31,851 nucleotides of DNA from JBAWXE01 sp037144255 (GCA_037144255.1 JBAWXE010000024.1:1-31851), one strand, 5' to 3'; shown: positions 1 to 8,427, counted from the stretch's first letter. Translations and numbers: made by a program. The notes: generated by a model from the letters alone, not told the origin.

Positions 1-269
1 GCATTGCCCCTGAGACCATTGCTCAAAATCTGGAAGCATACAACCTCACCACCACAGCATCAGGTATTCTCGATTTCGAATACAAAGGCGAGACCCTGCA
101 GATCAAATTTGCCGATGGCAGCAGCTACGAATATTTTGGCGTACCTAAAGCTATCTATGTAAAACTGGTAAATGCCCCTACTCCGGGTCGTTTTGCCCGT
201 CGTCACATCTACGATTCATTCGTATACCGAAATGTAGAAAAGACTGCTGAGGTAGTAGCTACACCATAA
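1..269 (+). CDS. KTSC domain protein, C-terminal part (5' end outside window)
   Basis: An open frame enters from the window edge (codons start at base 3) and ends at TAA 267-269, giving 88 visible residues. The region around FADGSSYEYFGVP followed by NAPTPGRFARRHIYDSF fits the KTSC domain: an aromatic-rich strand, a Tyr-x-Tyr-x-x-Val-Pro segment, then a small-Gly-x-Phe turn and a basic/aromatic end. KTSC domains occur alone or fused to lysyl-tRNA synthetase or helicase-like proteins and have no well established biochemical role. The start and any N-terminal partner domain lie outside the window. The 112 bp after the stop show no further gene. Confidence 0.7.
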   Translation, partial: IAPETIAQNLEAYNLTTTASGILDFEYKGETLQIKFADGSSYEYFGVPKAIYVKLVNAPTPGRFARRHIYDSFVYRNVEKTAEVVATP

Positions 270-381
270 CATTGAAAACTTACTCCAAACCTGATATATA
301 TCATTAACTAAAAGGCAGTATAATTTTATTATTGTAGCTTGCTGTATTCCTTGCTAAGGGCATACAATAAAACATATACAA

Positions 382-1629
382 ATGAGACCGGAAAGTTTAA
401 TGATGTCATACGGCTACAAGCCCGAATTATCTGAAGGTGCTATCAAAAGCCCCATTTTTCAAACCTCTACTTTCGTTTTCAAAACGGCTGAAGAAGGCAA
501 GGCTTTTTTCGAGGTAGCCTATGGTCTACGTCAGCAAAACGAAGGGGAGCAACTGGGTCTAATATACAGCCGTATCAATAATCCGGATATCGAGATACTG
601 GAGAACCGTCTCACCCTTTGGGATGAGGCCGAAGAATGTGCAGTGTTCGAATCTGGTATGTCAGCCATTACTACCGTTCTCCTCGAATTTCTCAACCCCG
701 ACGATCTGTTACTTATCAGCACCCCACTCTATGGTGGCAGCGATCACTTTATCAAAAAGATACTGCCTAAGTACAATATACATGTGGCCACCTTCAAGGT
801 AGACCATACACCAGAGCAGATAACAGAGATAGTGAACAATACAGGCATGGCCGATAAATTGGCTATGATATACATTGAGACCCCCGCCAATCCTAACAAC
901 GATCTCATAGATATTGCAGGTAGTAAAAAACTAGCACAGCATTTCTCACGCCCTGATAAAGAGGTACTGCTGGCAGTTGATAATACTTACATGGGGCCCG
1001 TATGGCAGCACCCACTCAAACATGGTGCCGATCTGGTTATCTATTCTGCTACCAAATACATCGGTGGTCATAGCGATGTTATCGCCGGTGCGGTACTGGG
1101 TACTGCAGCCAATATCAAACGTGTAAAAGGTCTCCGCACCTTCCTCGGCAATATGGCCGGCCCTTGGACAGCTTGGTTACTCATGCGCAGTCTGGAGACA
1201 CTCAAAGTACGTATGGATATGCAAGCCCTCAATGCAGAGAAAGTAGCTGCATACCTCAATACACATCCTCTAGTAGAAAAGGTATACTATATAGGCAACC
1301 TCACTCCTGCCGATGGTCGCAAGTACGAGATACGTCAACGTCAGTGCCTCTCAGGTGGTGGTATGATATCTTTTGATATTAAGGGTAACGAACATCAGGC
1401 TTTCAAATTCCTCAATGCTCTCAAACTCATCAAACTGGCAGTGAGCCTGGGTAGTACAGAGAGCTTGGCTGAGCATCCCGCTACCATGACCCATGCCGAT
1501 GTAGACCCTGCTCATAAAACAGAACTCAGTATTACAGAAAAAATGATTCGCTTGTCTGTAGGTGTAGAGAATTATAACGATATCATTGCTGATATTTCAC
1601 AGGCTTTAGATATAGCAGCAAAACCATAA
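382..1629 (+). CDS. Cystathionine gamma-synthase family PLP-dependent enzyme (trans-sulfuration / methionine gamma-lyase-like)
   Basis: This 415-aa protein is a fold-type I PLP enzyme of the Cys/Met metabolism family, which performs gamma- or beta-replacement or elimination on sulfur amino acids in the cytoplasm. Visible family landmarks are YSRINNP at residues 62-68 (the Tyr and Arg bind PLP phosphate of the neighbouring subunit), ESGMSA near 90, the PLP-pyridine Asp in AVDNTYMGP (D200), and the Schiff-base lysine in SATKYIGGH (K225). Length is near the family norm of about 390-420. Whether it is a cystathionine gamma-synthase, a gamma-lyase or methionine gamma-lyase cannot be decided from sequence reading. 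It is followed by a convergent gene only 5 bp away. The ATG at 382 is the first in frame that keeps the N-terminal substrate-loop region. Confidence 0.9.
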   Translation: MRPESLMMSYGYKPELSEGAIKSPIFQTSTFVFKTAEEGKAFFEVAYGLRQQNEGEQLGLIYSRINNPDIEILENRLTLWDEAEECAVFESGMSAITTVLLEFLNPDDLLLISTPLYGGSDHFIKKILPKYNIHVATFKVDHTPEQITEIVNNTGMADKLAMIYIETPANPNNDLIDIAGSKKLAQHFSRPDKEVLLAVDNTYMGPVWQHPLKHGADLVIYSATKYIGGHSDVIAGAVLGTAANIKRVKGLRTFLGNMAGPWTAWLLMRSLETLKVRMDMQALNAEKVAAYLNTHPLVEKVYYIGNLTPADGRKYEIRQRQCLSGGGMISFDIKGNEHQAFKFLNALKLIKLAVSLGSTESLAEHPATMTHADVDPAHKTELSITEKMIRLSVGVENYNDIIADISQALDIAAKP

Positions 1630-1634
1630 AGTGA

Positions 1635-1970
1635 TCAAAAGACTTTCATCAGTCCTGCAAACACCACTATGATACCTAAGCTGGTAAGACCATACAGAAC
1701 AAAGCTGAAATTGCTATGTGTAAAAGAACCTGTCAGTGTCATGATACAACTGGCTAGGCATATCAGTGCGCCTACTAACACCAGTGCCAGTGCTTGAGAT
1801 CTGTTCTTTGCATCTCGTAGCTTGGCCACTTCTTTCAGTAGCTCGGTCACATGATATTCTTCATGCCCCTTTTGTACTAATGCAGTTACTATCTCATCCT
1901 TGCTTTGCCCATTATTCAGCAAACTAAGTATATGTGCGCTCAGCGATGCGCTTTGGATTTCTTGAGACAT
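1635..1970 (-). CDS. Small membrane protein of unknown function, two transmembrane segments
   Basis: The 111-aa product has a soluble N-terminal half, ending in a charged helix (roughly residues 20-55), followed by two hydrophobic segments at about 59-80 and 89-110. The last residue before the stop is essentially the end of the second membrane helix. The N-terminal pattern of repeated small helices with an NNGQSKDEI turn recalls short helical protein-interaction modules, but no named family was recognised. It is convergent with the PLP-enzyme gene, with only 5 bp between stops and no room for a separate terminator. A 12-bp inverted repeat lies 40-70 bp upstream of its start. Confidence 0.65.
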   Translation of the reverse strand: MSQEIQSASLSAHILSLLNNGQSKDEIVTALVQKGHEEYHVTELLKEVAKLRDAKNRSQALALVLVGALICLASCIMTLTGSFTHSNFSFVLYGLTSLGIIVVFAGLMKVF

Positions 1971-2009
1971 ACAGGTTTAGTTCTTAGTGATATACAAGTT
2001 ATATAATAT

Positions 2010-2040
2010 CAGATATAAAAACAAATAATTTTTATATCTG
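2010..2040. repeat. Perfect 12-bp inverted repeat in the divergent promoter region
   Basis: CAGATATAAAAA at 2010-2021 is the exact reverse complement of TTTTTATATCTG at 2029-2040, with a 7-nt spacer. It sits in the 242-bp AT-rich gap between the divergent genes starting at 1970 (-) and 2213 (+), 40 bp from the minus-strand start. It could be an operator for a dimeric regulator. An AT-rich terminator is less likely because no gene ends here. The rest of the gap shows nothing recognisable beyond AT-rich sequence. Confidence 0.5.
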
Positions 2041-2212
2041 CAACATTATTTTAATTTGTTATTTATATTAGACATGAACATTATAAATTATTGTAATTAC
2101 CCCAATGATTAATTTAGCCTTACCACTTTGTGCCCAAAAGATACTTATACTCATTCTCTCAGTTCTAAGTACAAATCCTGCTATTTTTACAAGCGCATAG
2201 CACGTACTTAAT

Positions 2213-2884
2213 ATGATCAATGACCTGATAATAGCGGAAAAAAAAGCTGCCCAGCTCTTTGCAGAGGCCGAGAATCGACATTTTTTCAAAGCAGGCCAAA
2301 CTGAAAAAGAACTTAATACCAAACTTTTTCAATTGGCAGAAGAAATGTTCGGCATTCGCAAATACTGGCATAAACGTATAGTGCGATCCGGTACCAATAC
2401 CCTGCTACCCTACAAGGAAAATCCACCCGACCTGCTAATTAAGTCTGATGATATCCTCTTTATTGACTTCGGCCCTGTATTCGAAGAATGGGAAGCAGAT
2501 TTCGGCAGAACATATGTTATTGGCAATGATCCTTACAAAACAAAGCTCAAACAGGATGTGGAAACAGCTTGGCATATAGGCCATAAATATTTTCAGCAAA
2601 ATTATCTATCGCTTACAGGTGCAAATCTATATCACTATACGCAGCACCTGGCTACTTCCTTCGGTTGGGAATATGGCAATGCTCATTGCGGACATTTGAT
2701 AGGTAATTTCCCTCACGAAGAAATACTGGGTGAAGAAGAAGTAAACTACTTGCATCCTAATAATAACATTCTCTTATCCGCCTCGGATAAGTTGGGTAAT
2801 AAACGTTACTGGATATACGAGATACACTTTGTAGACAAAGCTAAACAAATAGGCGCGTTTTTCGAACAACTTGTGAGTGAATAA
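2213..2884 (+). CDS. M24-family metallopeptidase-like protein (Xaa-Pro aminopeptidase / creatinase fold)
   Basis: The 223-aa product has the five metal-ligand positions expected of a pita-bread M24 peptidase: Asp85 in FIDFGP, Asp96 in EADFGRTY, His161 in HCGHLIG, Glu203 in IYEIHF and Glu218 in AFFEQL. M24 enzymes use a dinuclear metal centre to remove N-terminal residues or, in some branches, act on non-peptide substrates. The protein consists of the catalytic fold only, without the N-terminal creatinase-type domain, and is shorter than typical methionine aminopeptidases (about 250). It is probably cytoplasmic since no signal peptide is seen. Its stop is 11 bp from the stop of the convergent kinase gene. 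The substrate is unknown. Confidence 0.8.
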   Translation: MINDLIIAEKKAAQLFAEAENRHFFKAGQTEKELNTKLFQLAEEMFGIRKYWHKRIVRSGTNTLLPYKENPPDLLIKSDDILFIDFGPVFEEWEADFGRTYVIGNDPYKTKLKQDVETAWHIGHKYFQQNYLSLTGANLYHYTQHLATSFGWEYGNAHCGHLIGNFPHEEILGEEEVNYLHPNNNILLSASDKLGNKRYWIYEIHFVDKAKQIGAFFEQLVSE

Positions 2885-2895
2885 TAGCAAGACTC

Positions 2896-5865
2896 TTACT
2901 CCTCTATCCTGAAACTGATACTGGCTATAGTACCTTTCGATGCGCCTTGTTCATCCAGCATATCATTGATACTAAATGCAATCTCCTTGCTATGTATAAT
3001 GCGTAGCTGTGCTATTCGCTTCTCTACATTCTCCAGTCCGAAAGACTGATGCAAGGAATCCGATCGACGTTGCGACTGTGTAATACCTATTCCATTATCC
3101 ACTACTTCTATATGCAGCAAATTATCCTCCTCATATATGCGTATCTGCACATAGTTATCCGGCGATTGTTTAGGCATCAATCCATGTTTGATGGCATTCT
3201 CCACCAACGGTTGTATCAGCAATGGCGGTATCATGATCTCGCTCAGCTCTACCGACTCATCAATTTTTATCTCATAATTCAGCGTATCCGGAAATCTGAG
3301 TTTTTCCAGTTTCAGATAATTATAGATCAGGTCCACTTCCTTTTGCAGCGGTATGAACTCTTTAGAGATATTGTGCATATTCTGCCTTACCAAGTCTGCA
3401 AACACTCTCAGGTAGGTATTGGCAGCCACCTTATCATTAGCATTTACCAGACCCTGTACATTATTCAGTGTGTTGAAAATAAAATGTGGGTTCATCAAGG
3501 CATTTAGTGCTTTATACTCCGATTTCAAATATTTGATATTTGCCTCATTCTCCTTTTCTTTTTTCTTCTTTTCTCTTTGTATCAGAAAATTCATCACGAA
3601 CCAGAATACTATACAGAAGGCAGCAAATACTATAGATAGAAACCAGAAAGTAGCCCAAAATGGTTTGGCTATTGTAAAACTGAAAGCTATAGGTTTACTA
3701 TAATCACTGGATGCACTCCTAGCTCTTACCTTAACTATAAAATTGCCATAACCAGGATCAAATAGGTTGATCTCTTCTCCCTTAATATTATGCCAGTTAT
3801 CTGCCTCATGGTCCAGATCATCATCGGTTATAGAGTACTCATACACTAAATCCTTACTGTTCATAGATAAGGTGAGAAAATTAATGTTGATATTCTCTGC
3901 CTGCTTATAGGCCAGTTCCATACCGGAATGAATAGTATAGGACTTATCCATCGATTTCATACATGTAAAATACAATCTGGGAGGATCCGGCTTATGTAAT
4001 AAACTACTGATCTTTACTGCTACAACGGCACCATTCTTTAAAAAATAACAATCCTTCCCATCAGATGTGATATACTCAGCCTGACTTGGCAAATAAGGAT
4101 TCTCTACGGTATGTATAGCTATTTTCTGCTTACTACCTGCAGAGTATAATGTCAGGACCTTATAGGCATTATTGGTACTGATGATGATATGATTAGAATC
4201 CAGACGACACAACTGATTCCACACATTCTTTTGGTCGGGTATGGGTGTTATAACTATACTATCAGTATTGGCATATTCGCATATCACCAGTTTATTACTA
4301 TGAGTAAAACCAATTAAGTAATCGCCGTAAAAATGGAACCAATTAAAGGTCACATTCTTGAATTGCGGCTGCTCTAATACTTTGCTATTTACAATCTTAT
4401 ATACCTTATCTATCTTAGAGAACCATATAGTGTTGTCCGGTGCTTTAGCCATAGCAAATATCCTGTTCAGGTATCTGGGTTCTCTGCTGTCTATACCTGT
4501 AGAAGTACCAAAACGCTGCACATGAATCGCATTATCTTTGGCCATTTGTGCATTATCCCAGTATAGTATATCATCAAAAGATTTTACATAGGTATATTCA
4601 GGCGTTATAAACACTTTTTTTGATACATAGGCCAATGTCGAATCATTATACAACTTTACCTTAGGTTTTGCAGATAATATGTTGTCTATAATAATACTAC
4701 TGCTATTGCCTATATTATAATACCTGTGATCGTCTTCTATATGATAACACTGATCATATTGTACACGGGTATTATTTACCAAATTCTTTTTAAAATCAAA
4801 TAAACACTCTGCTTTCCCGTCCTTGAATCTGTAAAAATTATTATTGTCTGTAGCATAGAACAAGAAACCGCTATCTATTTTGGCATACTTCACTACTCCA
4901 TCATATACATGCTCCTGGCGCATATTATTCAGAAAGTCTTTGCTAAGGCTATACACTCCATTGTTAAGTGTAGATATCCAGTAGTTACCATCTATATCCT
5001 GTGTCATACTGGATATCTTATTGCCTTGTAGAATCTGTTTATCATTATTTATCAACAAGCCATTATTTGTACAGGCAAAAAAGTTCTTACCATCACTATA
5101 CATCCGGTACACAAAATATTGTGAATATAAATCCCTATCGCTGTGAAAGATCTCTTTGAACGACCTGTCATATACCCTATGGTCATTGAACAGGTACTCA
5201 CCACTTTGCGAAAAAGTAAAATTGATCCTTTGGTCCGCAGAATGTATCTTTTCCTCAATCACATTGCTATTGGTATCTATTACTACTGTGCGCTCGGGAA
5301 ACAACAATTCAAATCTATTGGCAGAAAGGCAATGAATATGTATCAGGTTACTATGATAATCCACCGAGAAATTCCTTTTCAGCGGGTATATAGTGAGTTT
5401 GTTCCTTTTGATGGTGACTATTTTGGTCTCTGCAAAAAAGTAGAGCGAAATAACACTATCCTTATCTACCTCAATATTTTTGATATACGCATCCTTAAAT
5501 GGGAGTTTCAGGAATGGCGTATTATTACCGGTATGAAAGATGCCATCTTTATAATAACATAGTTGCCCATTGAAACTGCCCAACCATAAGCGGCCAAAAG
5601 GGTCTTCCTTGAAATAGAAGATCTCATTATCTGATAGCCCATCGAATGCTGAAAAACTCTCAAAGCGAATACCATTATATCTAGCAACACCCTTATCTGT
5701 AGCAAACCACAAAAAGCCTTTATGATCTCTGAACACATCATATATATTGCTACTGGGCAGGCCATTCTCTACAGAGAAATGACTTACCGGGTATTCCTGT
5801 GCATATGCAGGCACAAAGCTACATAGCAACAGTAGTGCGCATATGGTATTCCTGTACCTATGCAT
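2896..5865 (-). CDS. Two-component sensor: beta-propeller periplasmic region with LytS-type histidine kinase
   Basis: This 989-aa protein has a signal peptide (residues 1-22, ending YAQ) and then two-component-regulator propeller repeats beginning HFSVENGLPSSNIYDVFRD, with a second blade around DGLSDNEI. A Y_Y_Y-like beta domain follows at about 650-730, one transmembrane helix at about 735-762, a charged coiled linker, and a LytS/His_kinase domain. The phospho-accepting His is H794 in LMNPHFIFNTLNN, the N-box is LVENAIKHG (N890), and the G-box is VVDNGIGI. Such proteins sense an extracytoplasmic ligand and phosphorylate a LytTR regulator. Here the ATG overlaps the end of the regulator gene by 8 bp, indicating translational coupling and a dedicated pair. 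It lacks the fused AraC output of true hybrid two-component systems, so it is a classical separate kinase. The ligand is unknown. Confidence 0.92.
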   Translation of the reverse strand: MHRYRNTICALLLLCSFVPAYAQEYPVSHFSVENGLPSSNIYDVFRDHKGFLWFATDKGVARYNGIRFESFSAFDGLSDNEIFYFKEDPFGRLWLGSFNGQLCYYKDGIFHTGNNTPFLKLPFKDAYIKNIEVDKDSVISLYFFAETKIVTIKRNKLTIYPLKRNFSVDYHSNLIHIHCLSANRFELLFPERTVVIDTNSNVIEEKIHSADQRINFTFSQSGEYLFNDHRVYDRSFKEIFHSDRDLYSQYFVYRMYSDGKNFFACTNNGLLINNDKQILQGNKISSMTQDIDGNYWISTLNNGVYSLSKDFLNNMRQEHVYDGVVKYAKIDSGFLFYATDNNNFYRFKDGKAECLFDFKKNLVNNTRVQYDQCYHIEDDHRYYNIGNSSSIIIDNILSAKPKVKLYNDSTLAYVSKKVFITPEYTYVKSFDDILYWDNAQMAKDNAIHVQRFGTSTGIDSREPRYLNRIFAMAKAPDNTIWFSKIDKVYKIVNSKVLEQPQFKNVTFNWFHFYGDYLIGFTHSNKLVICEYANTDSIVITPIPDQKNVWNQLCRLDSNHIIISTNNAYKVLTLYSAGSKQKIAIHTVENPYLPSQAEYITSDGKDCYFLKNGAVVAVKISSLLHKPDPPRLYFTCMKSMDKSYTIHSGMELAYKQAENININFLTLSMNSKDLVYEYSITDDDLDHEADNWHNIKGEEINLFDPGYGNFIVKVRARSASSDYSKPIAFSFTIAKPFWATFWFLSIVFAAFCIVFWFVMNFLIQREKKKKEKENEANIKYLKSEYKALNALMNPHFIFNTLNNVQGLVNANDKVAANTYLRVFADLVRQNMHNISKEFIPLQKEVDLIYNYLKLEKLRFPDTLNYEIKIDESVELSEIMIPPLLIQPLVENAIKHGLMPKQSPDNYVQIRIYEEDNLLHIEVVDNGIGITQSQRRSDSLHQSFGLENVEKRIAQLRIIHSKEIAFSINDMLDEQGASKGTIASISFRIEE

Positions 5866-6658
5866 CGTAGAATTGATTGCTTTTGAGAAAGGATATAAAG
5901 CTACTGAAACGTCTGCGGCCTATGGGTAGTGTAGCATTGTTCTTCATGAGCAGGTAGGGATTATCTTCTTTCATTACCTTTTGTATACGACGGCAGTTGA
6001 CCAGATATGACTTGTGTATACGATAGAACATATCATCGGGCAGCAGTTCCTCATACTCAGATATGGCATGACTGAGCACTATTTGCTTCTCTACATCATT
6101 GATAAGGAATACTACTTTGCAATAACTGCCCATGGCCTCGAGATAGCATATATTCTTGAAGTCTACTATCTCTATCTGTTGGTTATCTCTGAGAGTGATC
6201 TTGTTGGTGCGAAGACCATTATTTACATCATGTGAGAGTGTATCATATACCTGTGAAACATCCAGCAGGTGTTTGTACTTCAGTTTCTCATTCAGTTTCT
6301 GCACTGCATTGCTTAGCTCGGGTATGCTGATAGGTTTGAGTATATAGTCTACGGCATTGAGTTTGAAGGCACGTATGGCATACTCGTCATAAGAGGTAAC
6401 AAAGATGATCTCGAAAGGGAATGGATATATACGCTCTAGAAAATGGAAGGCATTCTCGTTAGGCATTTCTATATCCAGGAAGATGGCATCGGGTTTCTTT
6501 TCTTGTATCAACAACTCTGCCTCTGTGGTATTATGAGCTATGCCGGATATATGGATATCGGGGTCTACATACTCGAGGAGGATGCTGCTCAGATTTTTAC
6601 AAGCCTCCTTTTCATCATCTACTATAATTACATTCAGTCTGGTCTTTGAATTGGGCAT
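5858..6658 (-). CDS. LytTR-family response regulator
   Basis: The 266-aa product has a receiver domain (residues 7-125) with acidic pocket D14/D15, phospho-acceptor D62 in IFLDIEMP, switch Thr87 in FVTSYDEYA and Lys107 in YILKPIS. A LytTR DNA-binding domain follows at about 155-262, seen in YLEAMGSYCKV, MFYRIHKSYLVN and TLPIGRRRF. LytTR regulators bind pairs of short direct repeats upstream of their targets. It is the first gene of a tight pair with the sensor kinase. The ATG at 6658 is 72 bp from the upstream lipoprotein gene. Within that gap the minus strand carries TATCTTGG (6691-6698), one mismatch from TAnnTTTG, a weak promoter candidate. Target genes cannot be inferred from the window. 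Confidence 0.93.
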   Translation of the reverse strand: MPNSKTRLNVIIVDDEKEACKNLSSILLEYVDPDIHISGIAHNTTEAELLIQEKKPDAIFLDIEMPNENAFHFLERIYPFPFEIIFVTSYDEYAIRAFKLNAVDYILKPISIPELSNAVQKLNEKLKYKHLLDVSQVYDTLSHDVNNGLRTNKITLRDNQQIEIVDFKNICYLEAMGSYCKVVFLINDVEKQIVLSHAISEYEELLPDDMFYRIHKSYLVNCRRIQKVMKEDNPYLLMKNNATLPIGRRRFSSFISFLKSNQFYDA

Positions 6659-6730
6659 ATGGTACCACCATTATGGGTCTATAACTAATACCAAGATAAG
6701 AACTAATCAGCAAGGGAGGAACAGCGTATA

Positions 6731-7531
6731 TCAATAATTATACTCTATGTTATCGTGTTTTACTTTGGCTATCCAGTCGCCGATGAGCTTGGGGTACTGG
6801 CCCTTGGTCTTACGAAATTTCACCTCGTTGGCATAGAGGTAAACGGTGCCATCCTTGACCAGGCCTACGAAGTAGAGGTTGCCACCATGAATACTGATGA
6901 TACCTGCATGGCTGAGCTCTTGACCCGTGGCAGAGCCGGTGTATACCTTATAGTCTGTATAGCCCTCTGTGAGCGGTTCCATAGAGAAATTGCGCATACA
7001 GGCCACCAGCTGGGGGTAACGATCATCCAGCTGATTGCGCAACCTGCTGTTCATGGCATCATCGAGAAAGATGAGGGTAGCAGCAGAGTCCTTCTTTACT
7101 ACAGCCTTGACAGTATCTGTAACTACAGCAACCGATGAAGCTTTGAAATAAGGGCCTTCATAGATACCCGCTTTATTGCCTTCATTCTGTCCTTTTTGGG
7201 AGATGGTGATGTAGAGATCGCTATTGAAGGAGAAAGCCAGTTCCAGACCCATAGAGGAGAAAGTGGCGGTCTTAAAACCTGTGCCCAATGCAGTACCAGC
7301 TATATCAGATGCATCGGCATACTGATCTGAATGAATGGAGAAATCGAAAGTATTATCGGCGGCCTCGCGAATGGTAAGAGTGGCTTTGCGGTTGCCATCT
7401 TGGAGTACGAAGGTATCGCCGGTATGTACCAGATTGGTGAGATAGAATTTTTTACCAGAGGGATTGAAGCCTGAGTTGCAAGCGCAACAACAGCTAAGAA
7501 TTAACAATAAGCCCAAGAGGTATTTGTACAT
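6731..7531 (-). CDS. Predicted lipoprotein of unknown function
   Basis: The 266-aa product starts MYKYLLGLLLILSCCCAC; the Cys-rich end of the hydrophobic stretch supplies a lipobox, so it is expected to be lipidated and exported. An upstream in-frame TTG exists at 7543, but the ATG at 7531 gives a canonical lipoprotein signal. The mature part is rich in beta-strand-like alternation (for example SGKKFYLTNLVHTGDTFVLQDG), and near residues 195-235 there is a segment alternating Tyr/Gly (YTDYKVYTGSATG). No family was recognised. It is co-oriented with and 72 bp upstream of the LytTR/kinase pair, so it may be co-transcribed and act in the same signalling, though that is only inferred from position. 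Confidence 0.75.
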   Translation of the reverse strand: MYKYLLGLLLILSCCCACNSGFNPSGKKFYLTNLVHTGDTFVLQDGNRKATLTIREAADNTFDFSIHSDQYADASDIAGTALGTGFKTATFSSMGLELAFSFNSDLYITISQKGQNEGNKAGIYEGPYFKASSVAVVTDTVKAVVKKDSAATLIFLDDAMNSRLRNQLDDRYPQLVACMRNFSMEPLTEGYTDYKVYTGSATGQELSHAGIISIHGGNLYFVGLVKDGTVYLYANEVKFRKTKGQYPKLIGDWIAKVKHDNIEYNY

Positions 7532-7600
7532 ATTAAGGCACAAAATACGAGAAGTAATAAGAATAGTGAAAGCGCATGTCCATATGAAAATAACACATAC

Positions 7601-7633
7601 AAAAAAGCCATACCCTTGAAAAAGAGTATGGCT
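7601..7633 (-). terminator. Rho-independent terminator for the HTH gene
   Basis: On the minus strand an 8-bp stem (AGCCATAC, 7633-7626, with GTATGGCT, 7613-7606) is followed by six T residues (7606-7601, the first of them pairing as the last base of the stem). It lies 164 bp beyond the stop of the HTH gene, so the iteron array between them is probably transcribed as 3' untranslated RNA. Confidence 0.75.
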
Positions 7634-7667
7634 ATGAAAAGTTCATTGCAAACAAGAAGCTCAGTAT

Positions 7668-7771
7668 TTGTGCTTTTGTTGTGCTTTCGTTGTGCTTTCG
7701 TTGTGCTTTTATTGTGCTTTTATTGTGCTTTTATTGTGCTTTTGTTGTGCTTTTTAGGGTGAAAGCACAAT
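7668..7771. repeat. 11-bp iteron-like tandem array with one inverted copy at the end
   Basis: Seven consecutive 11-bp units occupy 7670-7746, followed by a partial eighth (GTGCTTTTT, 7747-7755). The units are GTGCTTTTGTT, GTGCTTTCGTT twice, GTGCTTTTATT three times and GTGCTTTTGTT again: the GTGCTTT core and the final TT are invariant, and only positions 8-9 vary. An inverted core (AAAGCACAA, 7762-7770) follows, making a perfect 9-bp hairpin with 7745-7753 (8-nt loop); it can also pair with any earlier unit. The array lies between the HTH gene's stop and its terminator. The period of about one helical turn places every copy on the same face of the DNA. No direct function is shown. Confidence 0.9.
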
Positions 7772-7796
7772 GTAAGTAATTGAAAATGAATGAGTT

Positions 7797-8339
7797 TTAT
7801 GCAGCAGGGGCTGAATTTTGTTCATTCTCTATCATTTCTTCATCATCGCAATATTCGTCGTAAAGGTTATTGTTATTGGCACCTTTTACCAATGATTGTT
7901 CTGTGATTCGTTCGTCTATGACGCATTCGGTATAGTTTTTAATAGTATCTACCAAGCCGGGATCGGAATATTTGATAATATCTATAAGAGGCACAAATGC
8001 TTCTTTCATTTCGCTGAGAGAAGAGTTCTGTTTGAGCTGCCGGATAGTAGCAACAATATTACGGCGGATGGTAGTTTCCTCGACAGTAGGAATGCGATCT
8101 CCTACTTTTCGTTTGCTGATGCGATCGTTGATCTCCTGAAGTTCGTGATACAGGTCCTCAACAAGAATTGCCGGCATTTGGCGATGCTTGTTGCGTAGGA
8201 CAGTCCATTTGCCATCGCGAGCCCAGTTTTGAATGGAATTGCGATGAACGCCTAGTTTTTCTGCAATCTGAGGCTGAGTAAGGCGAGAGTGGATGTAAAG
8301 TTGACGGGCAATTTCTTGTTCATGGTCTTTGGATGACAT
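7797..8339 (-). CDS. Helix-turn-helix protein resembling the DNA-binding region of phage terminase small subunits
   Basis: From the ATG at 8339 the product is 180 aa. An upstream alternative start at 8465 would add 42 residues that do not resemble the domain and would cross the inverted repeat at 8397-8427. Residues 5-42 contain a helix-turn-helix: LTQPQIAEKLGVHRNSIQNW followed by a basic/aromatic GKW. This Q-x-x-IA-x-x-LG-V...W pattern is typical of the N-terminal domain of terminase small subunits (PBSX/gpP type). The middle is charged and helical and the tail is acidic (CDDEEMIENEQ). No other phage gene is nearby, so it looks like an orphan, possibly domesticated, DNA-binding protein. The flanking inverted repeat and iteron array are plausible targets; this is inference. 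Confidence 0.75.
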   Translation of the reverse strand: MSSKDHEQEIARQLYIHSRLTQPQIAEKLGVHRNSIQNWARDGKWTVLRNKHRQMPAILVEDLYHELQEINDRISKRKVGDRIPTVEETTIRRNIVATIRQLKQNSSLSEMKEAFVPLIDIIKYSDPGLVDTIKNYTECVIDERITEQSLVKGANNNNLYDEYCDDEEMIENEQNSAPAA

Positions 8340-8396
8340 AGTAAAGCGATTTAAAAGTTTAAAAATGGGTGTAAAAATACTATGGAGAAGGAGGGG

Positions 8397-8427
8397 TTTC
8401 CAAAAAAAGATATCCACTTTTTGGAAA
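8397..8427. repeat. Perfect 10-bp inverted repeat upstream of the HTH gene
   Basis: TTTCCAAAAA (8397-8406) and TTTTTGGAAA (8418-8427) form an exact inverted repeat with an 11-nt spacer, 58-88 bp upstream of the HTH start. The half-site spacing of about two helical turns centre to centre suits a dimeric DNA-binding protein, so an operator is plausible. The rest of 8340-8678 shows a short 7-bp hairpin (8536-8556) and the promoter noted separately, but no gene I can support. Confidence 0.5.

Noticed and set aside
7668..7771. CRISPR array or simple microsatellite
   Set aside because: Units are contiguous 11-mers without spacers, so it is not a CRISPR array; block-wise core conservation and the inverted cap make it more than slippage alone, although slippage may have amplified it.
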